7,712 bases of DNA from Myxococcales bacterium (GTDB lineage Bacteria; Myxococcota_A; Polyangia; Nannocystales; Nannocystaceae). The stretch is taken from positions 1 through 7,712 of the forward strand of contig JAGQIT010000011.1 in the NCBI GenBank assembly GCA_020431135.1, given 5' to 3'. A program made the translations under genes and the position numbers. The notes below the pieces were generated by a model that saw only the letters and a list, made by a program, of their open reading frames with translations, had not been told where the DNA came from and did not search any database. This document shows positions 1-5,167 of the stretch, one piece after another; the first letter of the stretch is position 1, and every line of letters starts with the position of its first letter.

Positions 1-114
1 ATCATGATGCTCCTCGACCAGATGGCGGCCAAGGACGCGCAGTTCGGCCTGGTCTCGGCCTGCGCCGCCGGGGCGATGGGCTCGGCGATGATCTTCGAGC
101 GCGTCGCCCAGTAG
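1..114 (+). CDS. Thiolase (acetyl-CoA C-acyltransferase, FadI-like), C-terminal end only
   Basis: The first 37 codons are open from base 1 to a TAG at 112-114; the rest lies off the left edge. The tail reads GLVSACAAGAMGSAMIFERV, which matches the end of FadI/trifunctional-protein beta-type thiolases, where a Thr/Ser-Ala-Cys-Ala-Ala-Gly-Gly segment carries the second catalytic cysteine. Here that Cys is the codon at 61-63, and the glycine-rich loop after it is kept except for an Ala-Met in place of Gly-Leu. Known family role: thiolytic cleavage of 3-ketoacyl-CoA, the last step of fatty-acid beta-oxidation, or the reverse condensation. A biosynthetic acetyl-CoA acetyltransferase cannot be excluded from so short a piece. 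A strong hairpin follows 23 bases after the stop, so the transcript probably ends there. Confidence 0.8.
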   Translation: MMMLLDQMAAKDAQFGLVSACAAGAMGSAMIFERVAQ

Positions 115-136
115 GCGGAGGCTCGTCCTTGCATGT

Positions 137-171
137 GACGCCGCGGTGCCCCTCGGGGTGCCCGCGGCGTC
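137..171 (+). terminator. Strong GC hairpin, probable terminator after the thiolase gene
   Basis: The arms GACGCCGCGG (137-146) and CCGCGGCGTC (162-171) are perfect 10-bp inverted complements. The interior can extend the stem with GC pairs (148-152 with 156-161, one bulged T on each side), leaving a loop of about 3 bases. It begins 23 bases after the thiolase stop and ends 50 bases before the chosen start of the next gene. There is no run of T after it, which is common for terminators in high-GC genomes; a role in mRNA 3'-end protection is the alternative. Confidence 0.5.
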
Positions 172-221
172 GCTGCGTTCGGGGCTTGGCGAGGGCGCGG
201 CGTCCGTGCGAACACCTCCCT

Positions 222-689
222 GTGCGCGTCGAGGCGACCGTCCTGATCCCCGCCCCGCGAGAGGTCGTCGTCGACGTGCTCAACGCGGCCGAGGACGCGC
301 CGCGCTGGCAGCGGGGCCTCGAGCGCATGGAGGTCGTCGAGGGCGAGGCCGGGGTCCCGGGCGCGCGGGCGCGGCTGCACTACCGCGAGCGCGGGCGGGC
401 CTACGTCATGGAGGACGAGCTCCTCGAGTGCGAGCCGGGGCGGCGCTGGCTGTCGCGGGTCTCGGGGAACGGGATGACGATCCGCGTCGAGACGCAGCTC
501 CGCGACGTCGACGGCGGCACCGAGCTCGCGCTGGTCTGGGACGGGGCGCCCGACGCTCGCGTGGCGCGGGCGCTCTTCTGGCTCCTGCGGCCGTCCGTGC
601 GCAGGGGGATGCGCGCGGATCTGGAGCGCCTCGCGGCCCTGGCTGCGTCGCGGGCCTCGGACGCGGGGCGACGCGATCAGAAGATGTAG
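222..689 (+). CDS. SRPBCC-fold (polyketide cyclase/START-like) protein
   Basis: A 155-aa protein with the layout of the SRPBCC superfamily. It has a first beta strand and Pro turn (VLIPAPREVV, residues 7-16), a helix with a Trp (W29) and an 'RG-E-V-V-E-G' strand near 31-41, antiparallel strands (residues 50-105, including EPGRRW at 71-76 and GGTELALVW at 98-106), and a long C-terminal helix (112-142) that closes the hydrophobic cavity. The family binds hydrophobic small molecules; a catalytic role cannot be read from the sequence and the ligand is unknown. The GTG at 222 was chosen because the family motif starts directly after it and because upstream in-frame starts (TTG 129, GTG 135) fall in or next to the hairpin at 137-171 and would add an Arg/Cys-rich tail unlike the family. 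No clear ribosome binding site is visible. The 3' end overlaps the convergent gene at 677-2152 by 13 bp. Confidence 0.75.
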   Translation: MRVEATVLIPAPREVVVDVLNAAEDAPRWQRGLERMEVVEGEAGVPGARARLHYRERGRAYVMEDELLECEPGRRWLSRVSGNGMTIRVETQLRDVDGGTELALVWDGAPDARVARALFWLLRPSVRRGMRADLERLAALAASRASDAGRRDQKM

Positions 690-2152
690 AGCGCCGGCAG
701 GTTGGCGAGCTTCTCGCGCTGGCACGGGCTCAGGAGCCACGAGTAGGAGCCGGAGGCCGCGGACATCAGGTTGAAGGCGTTGCCCGGGAGGTAGGGGTTG
801 ATGTCGCGGCAGTCGGTCTGGTCGACCTCGGCGAGGCCGCCGAGCGCCTCGGCGATCCGCTGGGCGGCGATCTGGGCGAAGGCCTGGAAGCCGGAGCGGT
901 AGCCGCCGTCGCCGAGGTCGACCGGCATCTCGAGGACCGGCGAGCGGAAGGGCGTCTTCGGATCGGTGGCCGTCGCGTAGCCGCCGCGGAAGGCCCCGCG
1001 ATCGCCGCGGGCGCTCCACATGTCCTTGACGACATAGATCGTCAGGCGCTCGATCGACTTCGCCGGCTGGAAGGCGGCGAGGTCGGCGACGTCCTTGGCG
1101 TCGTCGACCCGGGTGAAGGCCTCGATCGCCGCCGGGCTCATGCCGATCTCGGCGGCCGTGTAGTGGCGGCTGAGGCTGCGGTTGATGGTCACGCCGGCGC
1201 CCTCGAGGTAGCCGCTGGCGCCGTCGATCGCGGCCATCGCCGCGCGCGTGCGCTTCTCGGGGGTGAAGTCGCCGATGAAGACGACGTCGACGGCGATCCC
1301 CGGGAGGGTCGCCCAGTCGAGCGAGCGGGTCGCGGTGCCGGGGCTCGGGTGGGAGCCGCGGATCGCCGACACGAGCATGCTCAGCGAGTCGTGGTAGAGG
1401 CGCTGGCCGAGCCCGGAGCTGAGCGGGTAGGAGAGGTGGAAGTCGAAGACCTCCGAGATCCCGTGGGGGGCGACCTTCACCGGGCGATCGAGGCGGATCG
1501 CCCAGCTCTGCGCGCGCGTGCCGTCGTGGACCATGCCGGTGACGACGCCGTCGAGCTCGACCGCCTCGTCGGTGCCGTTGGCGACGTAGAGGCTCGCCTC
1601 GAGGCGGAGGAACTCGCCGCGCCGCAGCGGCGTGCCGTGGCGCCGCGTCGGGTGGGCGAAGCGCGGGTAGACGACGGTGTCGATGTGGTCGCGCGGGACC
1701 ACCGGGAACTCGGTCTCGAGGGTCTGCAGCCAGGTGCTGGCCTCGAAGAGCTCGACGCGGAGGGCGGCCCGCTGCGGCCAGTCGAGGTCGAGGCCGTCGA
1801 CGCAGGCCGTGAAGGTGCCGACCTCGGAGCCGTCGAAGGTGACGATCCGATCGCGGACGCCGTGGTTGTCGATGCCGGCGGCGAGGCGGAGCATCCGCGA
1901 CGGCGCCGGGGCGTCCGCGCGGATGTCGATGGTCACGGCGAAGGGCTCGCCCTGGTAGGCGAAGCCGGCGTCCTCGTCGGCGACGCCGCAGCTCCCCGGG
2001 CGGATCTCGATGCGCTCGATCGCCGTCACCGGGGGGGCGGGCGCCTCGGGCTCGTCCGCCTCGCCCGCGAGGGCGCAGCCGGCGAGCCCGATCGTGAGGG
2101 CCAGGCCGCGCGAGCGCGGGCATCTGCGCTGTCTTCGGGCGCTCTGGGGCAC
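677..2152 (-). CDS. Lipoprotein with degenerate metzincin-like C-terminal domain (putative pseudoprotease)
   Basis: A 491-aa exported lipoprotein. Residues 1-26 form an Arg-rich start, a hydrophobic core (GLALTIG) and lipobox LAGC with Cys26 as lipidation site; an acidic Pro/Ala spacer follows. Residues about 43-150 and 150-280 look like two beta-rich domains. From about 284 the protein resembles M43/pappalysin-like metzincins of myxobacteria: a first strand (IAVDVVFIGDF), a helix, a second strand (LTIYVV, 370-375), a Gly/Ala-rich segment, the helix that should carry HExxHxxGxxH, a NLM Met-turn (461-463) and a LSPCQRE-type end. The zinc helix reads QRIAEALGG (431-439): the positions for His, Glu, His and the third ligand are Q431, R432, E435 and A441, so zinc binding and catalysis are not expected, while the structural Gly (G438) remains. 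C448 and C477 may form a disulfide. GTG 2152 is chosen because the signal peptide begins there and AGAGGA lies 8 bases upstream; GTG 2179 is an alternative. Lipoprotein: firm. Metzincin relationship: inferred from pattern memory, not a search. Confidence 0.8.
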   Translation of the reverse strand: MPQSARRQRRCPRSRGLALTIGLAGCALAGEADEPEAPAPPVTAIERIEIRPGSCGVADEDAGFAYQGEPFAVTIDIRADAPAPSRMLRLAAGIDNHGVRDRIVTFDGSEVGTFTACVDGLDLDWPQRAALRVELFEASTWLQTLETEFPVVPRDHIDTVVYPRFAHPTRRHGTPLRRGEFLRLEASLYVANGTDEAVELDGVVTGMVHDGTRAQSWAIRLDRPVKVAPHGISEVFDFHLSYPLSSGLGQRLYHDSLSMLVSAIRGSHPSPGTATRSLDWATLPGIAVDVVFIGDFTPEKRTRAAMAAIDGASGYLEGAGVTINRSLSRHYTAAEIGMSPAAIEAFTRVDDAKDVADLAAFQPAKSIERLTIYVVKDMWSARGDRGAFRGGYATATDPKTPFRSPVLEMPVDLGDGGYRSGFQAFAQIAAQRIAEALGGLAEVDQTDCRDINPYLPGNAFNLMSAASGSYSWLLSPCQREKLANLPALYIF

Positions 2153-2160
2153 GGCGGGCG

Positions 2161-2166
2161 TCCTCT
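2161..2166 (-). promoter_or_regulatory. Ribosome binding site for the 677-2152 lipoprotein
   Basis: On the minus strand AGAGGA stands 8 bases before the GTG at 2152. It supports that non-ATG start, which also gives a well-formed lipoprotein signal, over the upstream in-frame GTG at 2179. Confidence 0.5.
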
Positions 2167-2187
2167 GTGTCGCTGACACGCGCGCCC

Positions 2188-2217
2188 AGACTAGCGCGCC
2201 GCCGGCCGAGCGAACAA
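2188..2217 (-). promoter_or_regulatory. Candidate sigma70-type promoter for the 677-2152 lipoprotein
   Basis: On the minus strand TTGTTC (complement of 2212-2217) is separated by 18 bases from TAGTCT (complement of 2188-2193). Each box matches only half of the consensus but has the most important bases (TTG and TA...T). Transcription would start near 2180, giving a leader of about 28 bases that includes the AGAGGA site. It lies in the 207-bp gap between two divergent lipoprotein genes. Half-sites this weak can occur by chance. Confidence 0.3.
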
Positions 2218-2346
2218 GCGCGCCGCGGAGCGCCGTTCTTTTTGCGGCTGGCGAGAGGGGCAGGTGGTGGGGCGAGGCCGCGCGCCCCCGCTCGGGGTCG
2301 GGACACGGGGGGTGAACGCCACAACGCCGGCGCCCTGGGGTCCCTG

Positions 2347-2352
2347 TAGAAT
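2347..2352 (+). promoter_or_regulatory. TAGAAT -10-like box directly upstream of the YARHG lipoprotein start
   Basis: TAGAAT, preceded by TG one base upstream, ends 7 bases before the ATG at 2360. No Shine-Dalgarno sequence is present in the 15 bases before that ATG. A -10 box at this distance would start transcription at or next to the A of the start codon, i.e. a leaderless mRNA. No convincing -35 box is seen at 16-18 bases further upstream. Confidence 0.3.
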
Positions 2353-2359
2353 CATCGAC

Positions 2360-3328
2360 ATGAAGCTCCGACGCGCGCTCCCTGTGGTTGTTCTCGGACT
2401 CGGCCTCGGCCTCGGCGTCGGCTGTCAGAAGCCGAAGCCCGCCGACGGGCAGGCGGAGGCGGACAAGCCGGCGGTCGCGGACGCGAGCGACGCGGCCAAG
2501 CCGGCGGGGGACGCCAAGCCGGAGGGGGACGCCAAGCCGGCGAGCGACGCGAAGCCGGCCGGGGACGCGACGCCGGAGGGGGACGCGAAGCCGGACGATG
2601 GCGCCGCGCCCCCGGCCGAGGCCCGGCCGATGTACTACGAGCGGGCGCTCACCGACGCCGATCTCGAGGGGCGGACGCTCCGCGAGCTCGACCTGATGCG
2701 CAACACGATCTACGCGCGGATCGGCCAGCAGTTCCGCAAGCAGTGGCTGAGCGACTACTTCAAGGCGCAGCCCTGGTACGAGCCGAAGGACGCGGTCGAC
2801 GAGAAGAGCCTCAGCGAGCTCGACCTCAAGAACGCCGAGAAGATCGTCGACTTCGGCAACGCGATCTCCGCGGCGACGCTCCGCGAGAAGCGCGACGCGC
2901 TCAACGAGAAGATGCGCGACGGGACGGTCAGCGACGAGGACAAGATCGAATTCCAGATCATCGCGGCCCGCCTCGGCGAGTGGGAGGGGGGCGACGCCAT
3001 CGAGGAGCGGCGCTCGCCCCTCGAGGATCCGGATCGCCTCGAGGAGCTCCTCGCCGTCGACGACCTCGACGACCTCTCGCTGCGCGACCTCAGGATCCTG
3101 CGCAACACGATCTACGCGCGCCGCGGCCGGCCCTTCCGCTCCGAGCTGCTGCAGATCTTCTTCGACGACAAGTCCTGGTACAAGCCCGTCGACGAGTACA
3201 GCGACAAGCTGCTGACGAGCGTCGACCGCAAGAACATCCGCCTGGTGATGAGCGTCGAGAAGGAGCTCGGCGGGCCGATCTCCGACTGGGGCCATATGAT
3301 GGAAGAAGGGTGGCTCTACGGGGCTTGA
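2360..3328 (+). CDS. Lipoprotein with two YARHG domains and an Ala/Lys/Pro repeat spacer
   Basis: A 322-aa lipoprotein. Residues 1-22 are a classic signal: basic start (MKLRR), a Val/Leu/Gly core and lipobox GVGC, with Cys22 lipidated. Residues 23-90 are a disordered Ala/Lys/Pro/Asp spacer containing six 6-residue repeats (45-80). Two YARHG domains follow. The first (about 97-162) has LRELDLMRNTIYARIG with a degenerate core YARIG at 118-122 and a WYEP end; the second (about 239-296) has LRILRNTIYARRG with YARRG at 252-256 and a WYKP end. Between them is a charged, mostly helical segment (about 163-238). YARHG is a small domain of unknown biochemical function typical of extracellular or periplasmic proteins, so the job of this one is unknown; a cell-envelope location is firm. 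ATG 2360 was chosen because it opens the signal peptide; the frame is open upstream to 2264. The protein is divergent from the 677-2152 lipoprotein and 109 bp before another exported protein. Confidence 0.88.
   Translation: MKLRRALPVVVLGLGLGLGVGCQKPKPADGQAEADKPAVADASDAAKPAGDAKPEGDAKPASDAKPAGDATPEGDAKPDDGAAPPAEARPMYYERALTDADLEGRTLRELDLMRNTIYARIGQQFRKQWLSDYFKAQPWYEPKDAVDEKSLSELDLKNAEKIVDFGNAISAATLREKRDALNEKMRDGTVSDEDKIEFQIIAARLGEWEGGDAIEERRSPLEDPDRLEELLAVDDLDDLSLRDLRILRNTIYARRGRPFRSELLQIFFDDKSWYKPVDEYSDKLLTSVDRKNIRLVMSVEKELGGPISDWGHMMEEGWLYGA
2492..2599 (+). repeat. Six tandem 18-bp units in the YARHG lipoprotein spacer
   Basis: Six imperfect 18-bp units encode residues 45-80: AAKPAG, DAKPEG, DAKPAS, DAKPAG, DATPEG, DAKPDD. 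Units differ by a few bases (for example GCC versus GCG for Ala), so they have diverged somewhat since duplication. The reading frame is kept by any whole-unit gain or loss, so the spacer length between the membrane anchor and the YARHG domains can vary without breaking the protein. Confidence 0.85.
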
Positions 3329-3339
3329 TGACCTCCACC

Positions 3340-3356
3340 GCGCCCCGGGCGGGCGC
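3340..3356 (+). terminator. Possible weak terminator hairpin after the YARHG lipoprotein
   Basis: GCGCCC and GGGCGC form a perfect 6-bp stem around a 5-base loop, 12 bases after the TGA at 3326-3328. There is no T run. In sequence this rich in GC such a stem may be chance; if real it would separate this gene from the downstream gene at 3438. Confidence 0.3.
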
Positions 3357-3437
3357 ACGACAACCAGCGACGAAGCGACGAGACGAGGGGCGACGCCGGT
3401 CCACGCGGCGGGCGCTCGGCCTCGTCCGTTCGGCGGC

Positions 3438-3950
3438 GTGAGGCGCTCCCGCAGCGCGGCGCTCGTGTGCGGCCTCGGCTTGGCGTGCGCCGTGCAGACG
3501 GCAGAGCCCGCGCCAGCCCCCGAGGGGGAGGGCGCGCCGATGGGCGAGCCCGAGGCGGCTGGGCGGCGGCCCGCGGCGCTCCTCTTCTCCTACAGCGCGG
3601 GCGACGGCGAGTTCACCTTCAGCCTGAGCCTGCGTGATGACGGGGCCTGGGAGCGGACGGAGCACAGCGGCTCGGCGGCGCCGGAGGGGCGCTTGCCGAG
3701 GCGGGCGCTCGCCCACTTCCTCGCCCTCCTCGACGCGGCAGCGTTCGCCGAGCGCTCCGATCCCGCCTGCGACGGGTCGCGGCCGGGGTACGCGGCGTAC
3801 ACCGACCACCGCGGCGATCGCCGGGCGCGGGCGCAGTCCGGCTGCGCGCCGGCGGTCGACGAGGCGACCGCGCGCCTGCCTGGCTGCCTCGAGCTGCTGA
3901 TCAGCGATCCGAACGCCGGGATCGCGGCCTGTCCGGCGCCGGCCGAGTAG
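3438..3950 (+). CDS. Exported four-cysteine protein of unknown function
   Basis: A 170-aa protein that I do not recognise. Residues 1-17 look like an export signal: a basic start (MRRSRS) then AALVCGLGLAC. Cys17 could be lipidated, but the -3 residue is Gly instead of Leu, so the lipobox is weak and simple secretion is possible. Residues 18-45 are a Pro/Glu/Ala spacer. The core (46-165) begins with strands LLFSYSAGDGEFTFSLSLR and DDGAWERTEHSG, followed by an amphipathic helix (about 87-103) and a segment with four Cys (111, 136, 150, 165) that could form two disulfides, as expected for a periplasmic or surface protein. GTG 3438 is the first start in the frame and directly precedes the signal; no good ribosome binding site is seen. 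It is co-directional with the YARHG lipoprotein, 109 bp away, so co-expression is possible. The coding call rests on the signal peptide and on the folded-protein look. Confidence 0.7.
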   Translation: MRRSRSAALVCGLGLACAVQTAEPAPAPEGEGAPMGEPEAAGRRPAALLFSYSAGDGEFTFSLSLRDDGAWERTEHSGSAAPEGRLPRRALAHFLALLDAAAFAERSDPACDGSRPGYAAYTDHRGDRRARAQSGCAPAVDEATARLPGCLELLISDPNAGIAACPAPAE

Positions 3951-3966
3951 CGGACGCAGGACGCTC

Positions 3967-3977
3967 GTGACTGTCAC
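3967..3977. repeat. Short perfect palindrome GTGACTGTCAC between convergent genes
   Basis: Five-base arms GTGAC/GTCAC flank a single T, in one of the few AT-richer spots of the window (TCACAATAC follows). It sits in the 53-bp gap between the 3' ends of the four-cysteine gene and the CapA-family gene. It could be a protein-binding half-site pair, but the arms are too short to act as a terminator and chance is plausible. Confidence 0.25.
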
Positions 3978-4003
3978 AATACGGAGCCCGCTCGACGAGA
4001 GGC

Positions 4004-4987
4004 CTAGCGCCCGGCGCGGAAGGGGCCGAGGTCGAGGTAGTAGCGATCGTCGATGACCGCCCCAGGGGTGCTGCGCAGCGACGCGAGGAGGTCGAACATC
4101 AGCTCGGGCTCGGGGTGCCTAGCGACCGGCGCGCCGCGGAGACCCGCGGCGATCGGCAGCCAGGCGGCCTCGAGAACGTGGCGGCGATCGAGGCGGAGGC
4201 AGAGGATCGCGGCGTCGACCTCGTCGGTGCAGTCGCAGGCGAAGGCGAGGTTGCCGAGGCCCCAGGCGATGACCGCGTCGCCGCGGCTCTCGACCCGGGC
4301 GATCGCGTGGCTGCCGTGGCAGACGATCGCCGAGGCCCCGGCCTCGAGGGCGATCTCGACCGCCTCCTTGAGCTCGGCGGGCGGCAGGTAGGAGGGCGGG
4401 CCGTCGATGTGGAAGGTGGCGATGAGGTGATCGGCGCGCGCGCGCGCGCGTCGGAGGTCACGGCCCAGCCGCTCCGGCGGCGCCGGATCGAGGTGGTGTG
4501 CCGTGAAGGCGAGGCGGAGGCCGCCGCGCTCGATGAGGCCGCCGGCGTTGTCGGCTGCGACGACGCCGGCGCGGCGCAGCGTTCTCTGCGTGAGGTGCTC
4601 GCCGGAGACGCAGCGATCGAAGTCGTGGTTGTTGACGACGCCAGCGACGGCGACGCCGATGTCGCGGAGGATCGGCGCCGCCGCGGGGCTGTTGACGAGG
4701 ACTGGGCCGCCCTCGAGGTTCGTCGCCCCGGGCTCTGCGGGCGCGCCGATCGGCCCCTCGAGGTTGACGTAGCCGAGGCTGTCGGGGGGCAGGAGATCAC
4801 GCAGCGGCGCGAGAATTTCTCGGCCGTGCTCGCCGAGGTGCAAATCACCGGCGAACCACAGGTTGATGGCGCCTTCCGCAGGTGCGGGCGTCGAGGGAGC
4901 GCCTGCGCCCGCGCGCGGAGCTGCGGCGCCCATCGCCGCGGCCCCACAGGAGAGCATGAGGGTGCGCCGCGAGACCGCCATCGCCAT
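4004..4987 (-). CDS. CapA-family metallophosphatase-like protein with Tat-type signal
   Basis: A 327-aa exported protein. Residues 5-12 carry a twin-arginine motif (VSRRTLML) before a short Ala/Gly hydrophobic stretch and a Pro/Ala spacer to about residue 39, so export in folded form by Tat is likely. The body matches the CapA/PGA_cap family, which has a calcineurin-like fold: FAGDLHLGE at 45-53 (metal-binding Asp48 and His50), VNLEGPI at 74-80, VVNNHDFD at 117-124 followed by the usual GEHLTQRTLRRAGV helix, CHGSHAIARVE at 223-233 in place of G-H-(H/G)-P-H, and WGLGNLAF at 242-249 in place of YSLGNF. The family is named for poly-gamma-glutamate capsule synthesis, but no capB/capC-like ligase or transporter is near, so that pathway is not supported. 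ATG 4987 was chosen; ATG 4981, two codons later, is equally possible and neither has a clear ribosome binding site. The gene is divergent from the sensor at 5168 across a 180-bp gap. Confidence 0.87.
   Translation of the reverse strand: MAMAVSRRTLMLSCGAAAMGAAAPRAGAGAPSTPAPAEGAINLWFAGDLHLGEHGREILAPLRDLLPPDSLGYVNLEGPIGAPAEPGATNLEGGPVLVNSPAAAPILRDIGVAVAGVVNNHDFDRCVSGEHLTQRTLRRAGVVAADNAGGLIERGGLRLAFTAHHLDPAPPERLGRDLRRARARADHLIATFHIDGPPSYLPPAELKEAVEIALEAGASAIVCHGSHAIARVESRGDAVIAWGLGNLAFACDCTDEVDAAILCLRLDRRHVLEAAWLPIAAGLRGAPVARHPEPELMFDLLASLRSTPGAVIDDRYYLDLGPFRAGR
4435..4450. repeat. (CG)8 dinucleotide tract inside the CapA-family gene
   Basis: Sixteen bases of pure alternating CG encode the Arg/Ala stretch at about residues 180-185 of the CapA-family protein. 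Alternating CG favours Z-DNA and slipped-strand length change; a gain or loss of one CG unit would shift the reading frame and remove the C-terminal half of the protein. Confidence 0.8.
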
Positions 4988-5151
4988 GAGAGTACGCGCC
5001 GCGCCGCGAGCGGTCGATGAGCGTACGCGTCCGCGTCGAGGTGAGGCTCTCCGCCGCTGCAGAAGTCCGCGCAGACGCTGCGCAGGAGGGTCCTCGCGCT
5101 GCGTCACCCCTTCACAGAGTCTCCTCCGTCGCCGCGCTCTCGAGTACCATC

Positions 5152-5157
5152 GAGGGG
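5152..5157 (+). promoter_or_regulatory. Ribosome binding site for the XylR_N-V4R-STAS gene
   Basis: GAGGGG stands 10 bases before the ATG at 5168. It is one of the few recognisable Shine-Dalgarno sequences in the window and fixes this start. The rest of the 180-bp divergent gap (4988-5167) shows no convincing -10/-35 pair; it holds an 8-bp palindrome GCGTACGC at 5021-5028. Confidence 0.5.
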
Positions 5158-5167
5158 TAGTCACGGC

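Noticed and set aside
677..2152. Active zinc metalloprotease annotation
   Set aside because: The residues expected to bind zinc and to catalyse are Gln, Arg, Glu and Ala, so activity is not supported.
146..2176. A 676-codon plus-strand frame opposite the lipoprotein
   Set aside because: Shadow frame of a high-GC gene: Arg/Ala/Gly/Asp-rich with no domain pattern, covering two real genes in other frames.
2193..2226. Direct repeat AGCGCGCCGC at 2193-2202 and 2217-2226
   Set aside because: Pure GC-rich 10-mers recur by chance in this background, and one copy overlaps the spacer of the candidate promoter without any other operator-like feature.
677..3358. An 893-codon minus-strand open frame running past the lipoprotein start
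   Set aside because: The part upstream of 2152 lies opposite the YARHG lipoprotein, has no family motif and low-complexity composition; the signal peptide and ribosome binding site fix the real start at 2152.
4004..4987. Poly-gamma-glutamate capsule biosynthesis
   Set aside because: Only a CapA-like fold is present; no capB, capC or related gene is adjacent, and the motifs differ from typical CapA.
5111..5150. TTCACA ... TACCAT as a promoter for the sensor gene
   Set aside because: The spacer is 28 bases, far outside the usual range, and the implied start would fall in or next to the ribosome binding site.
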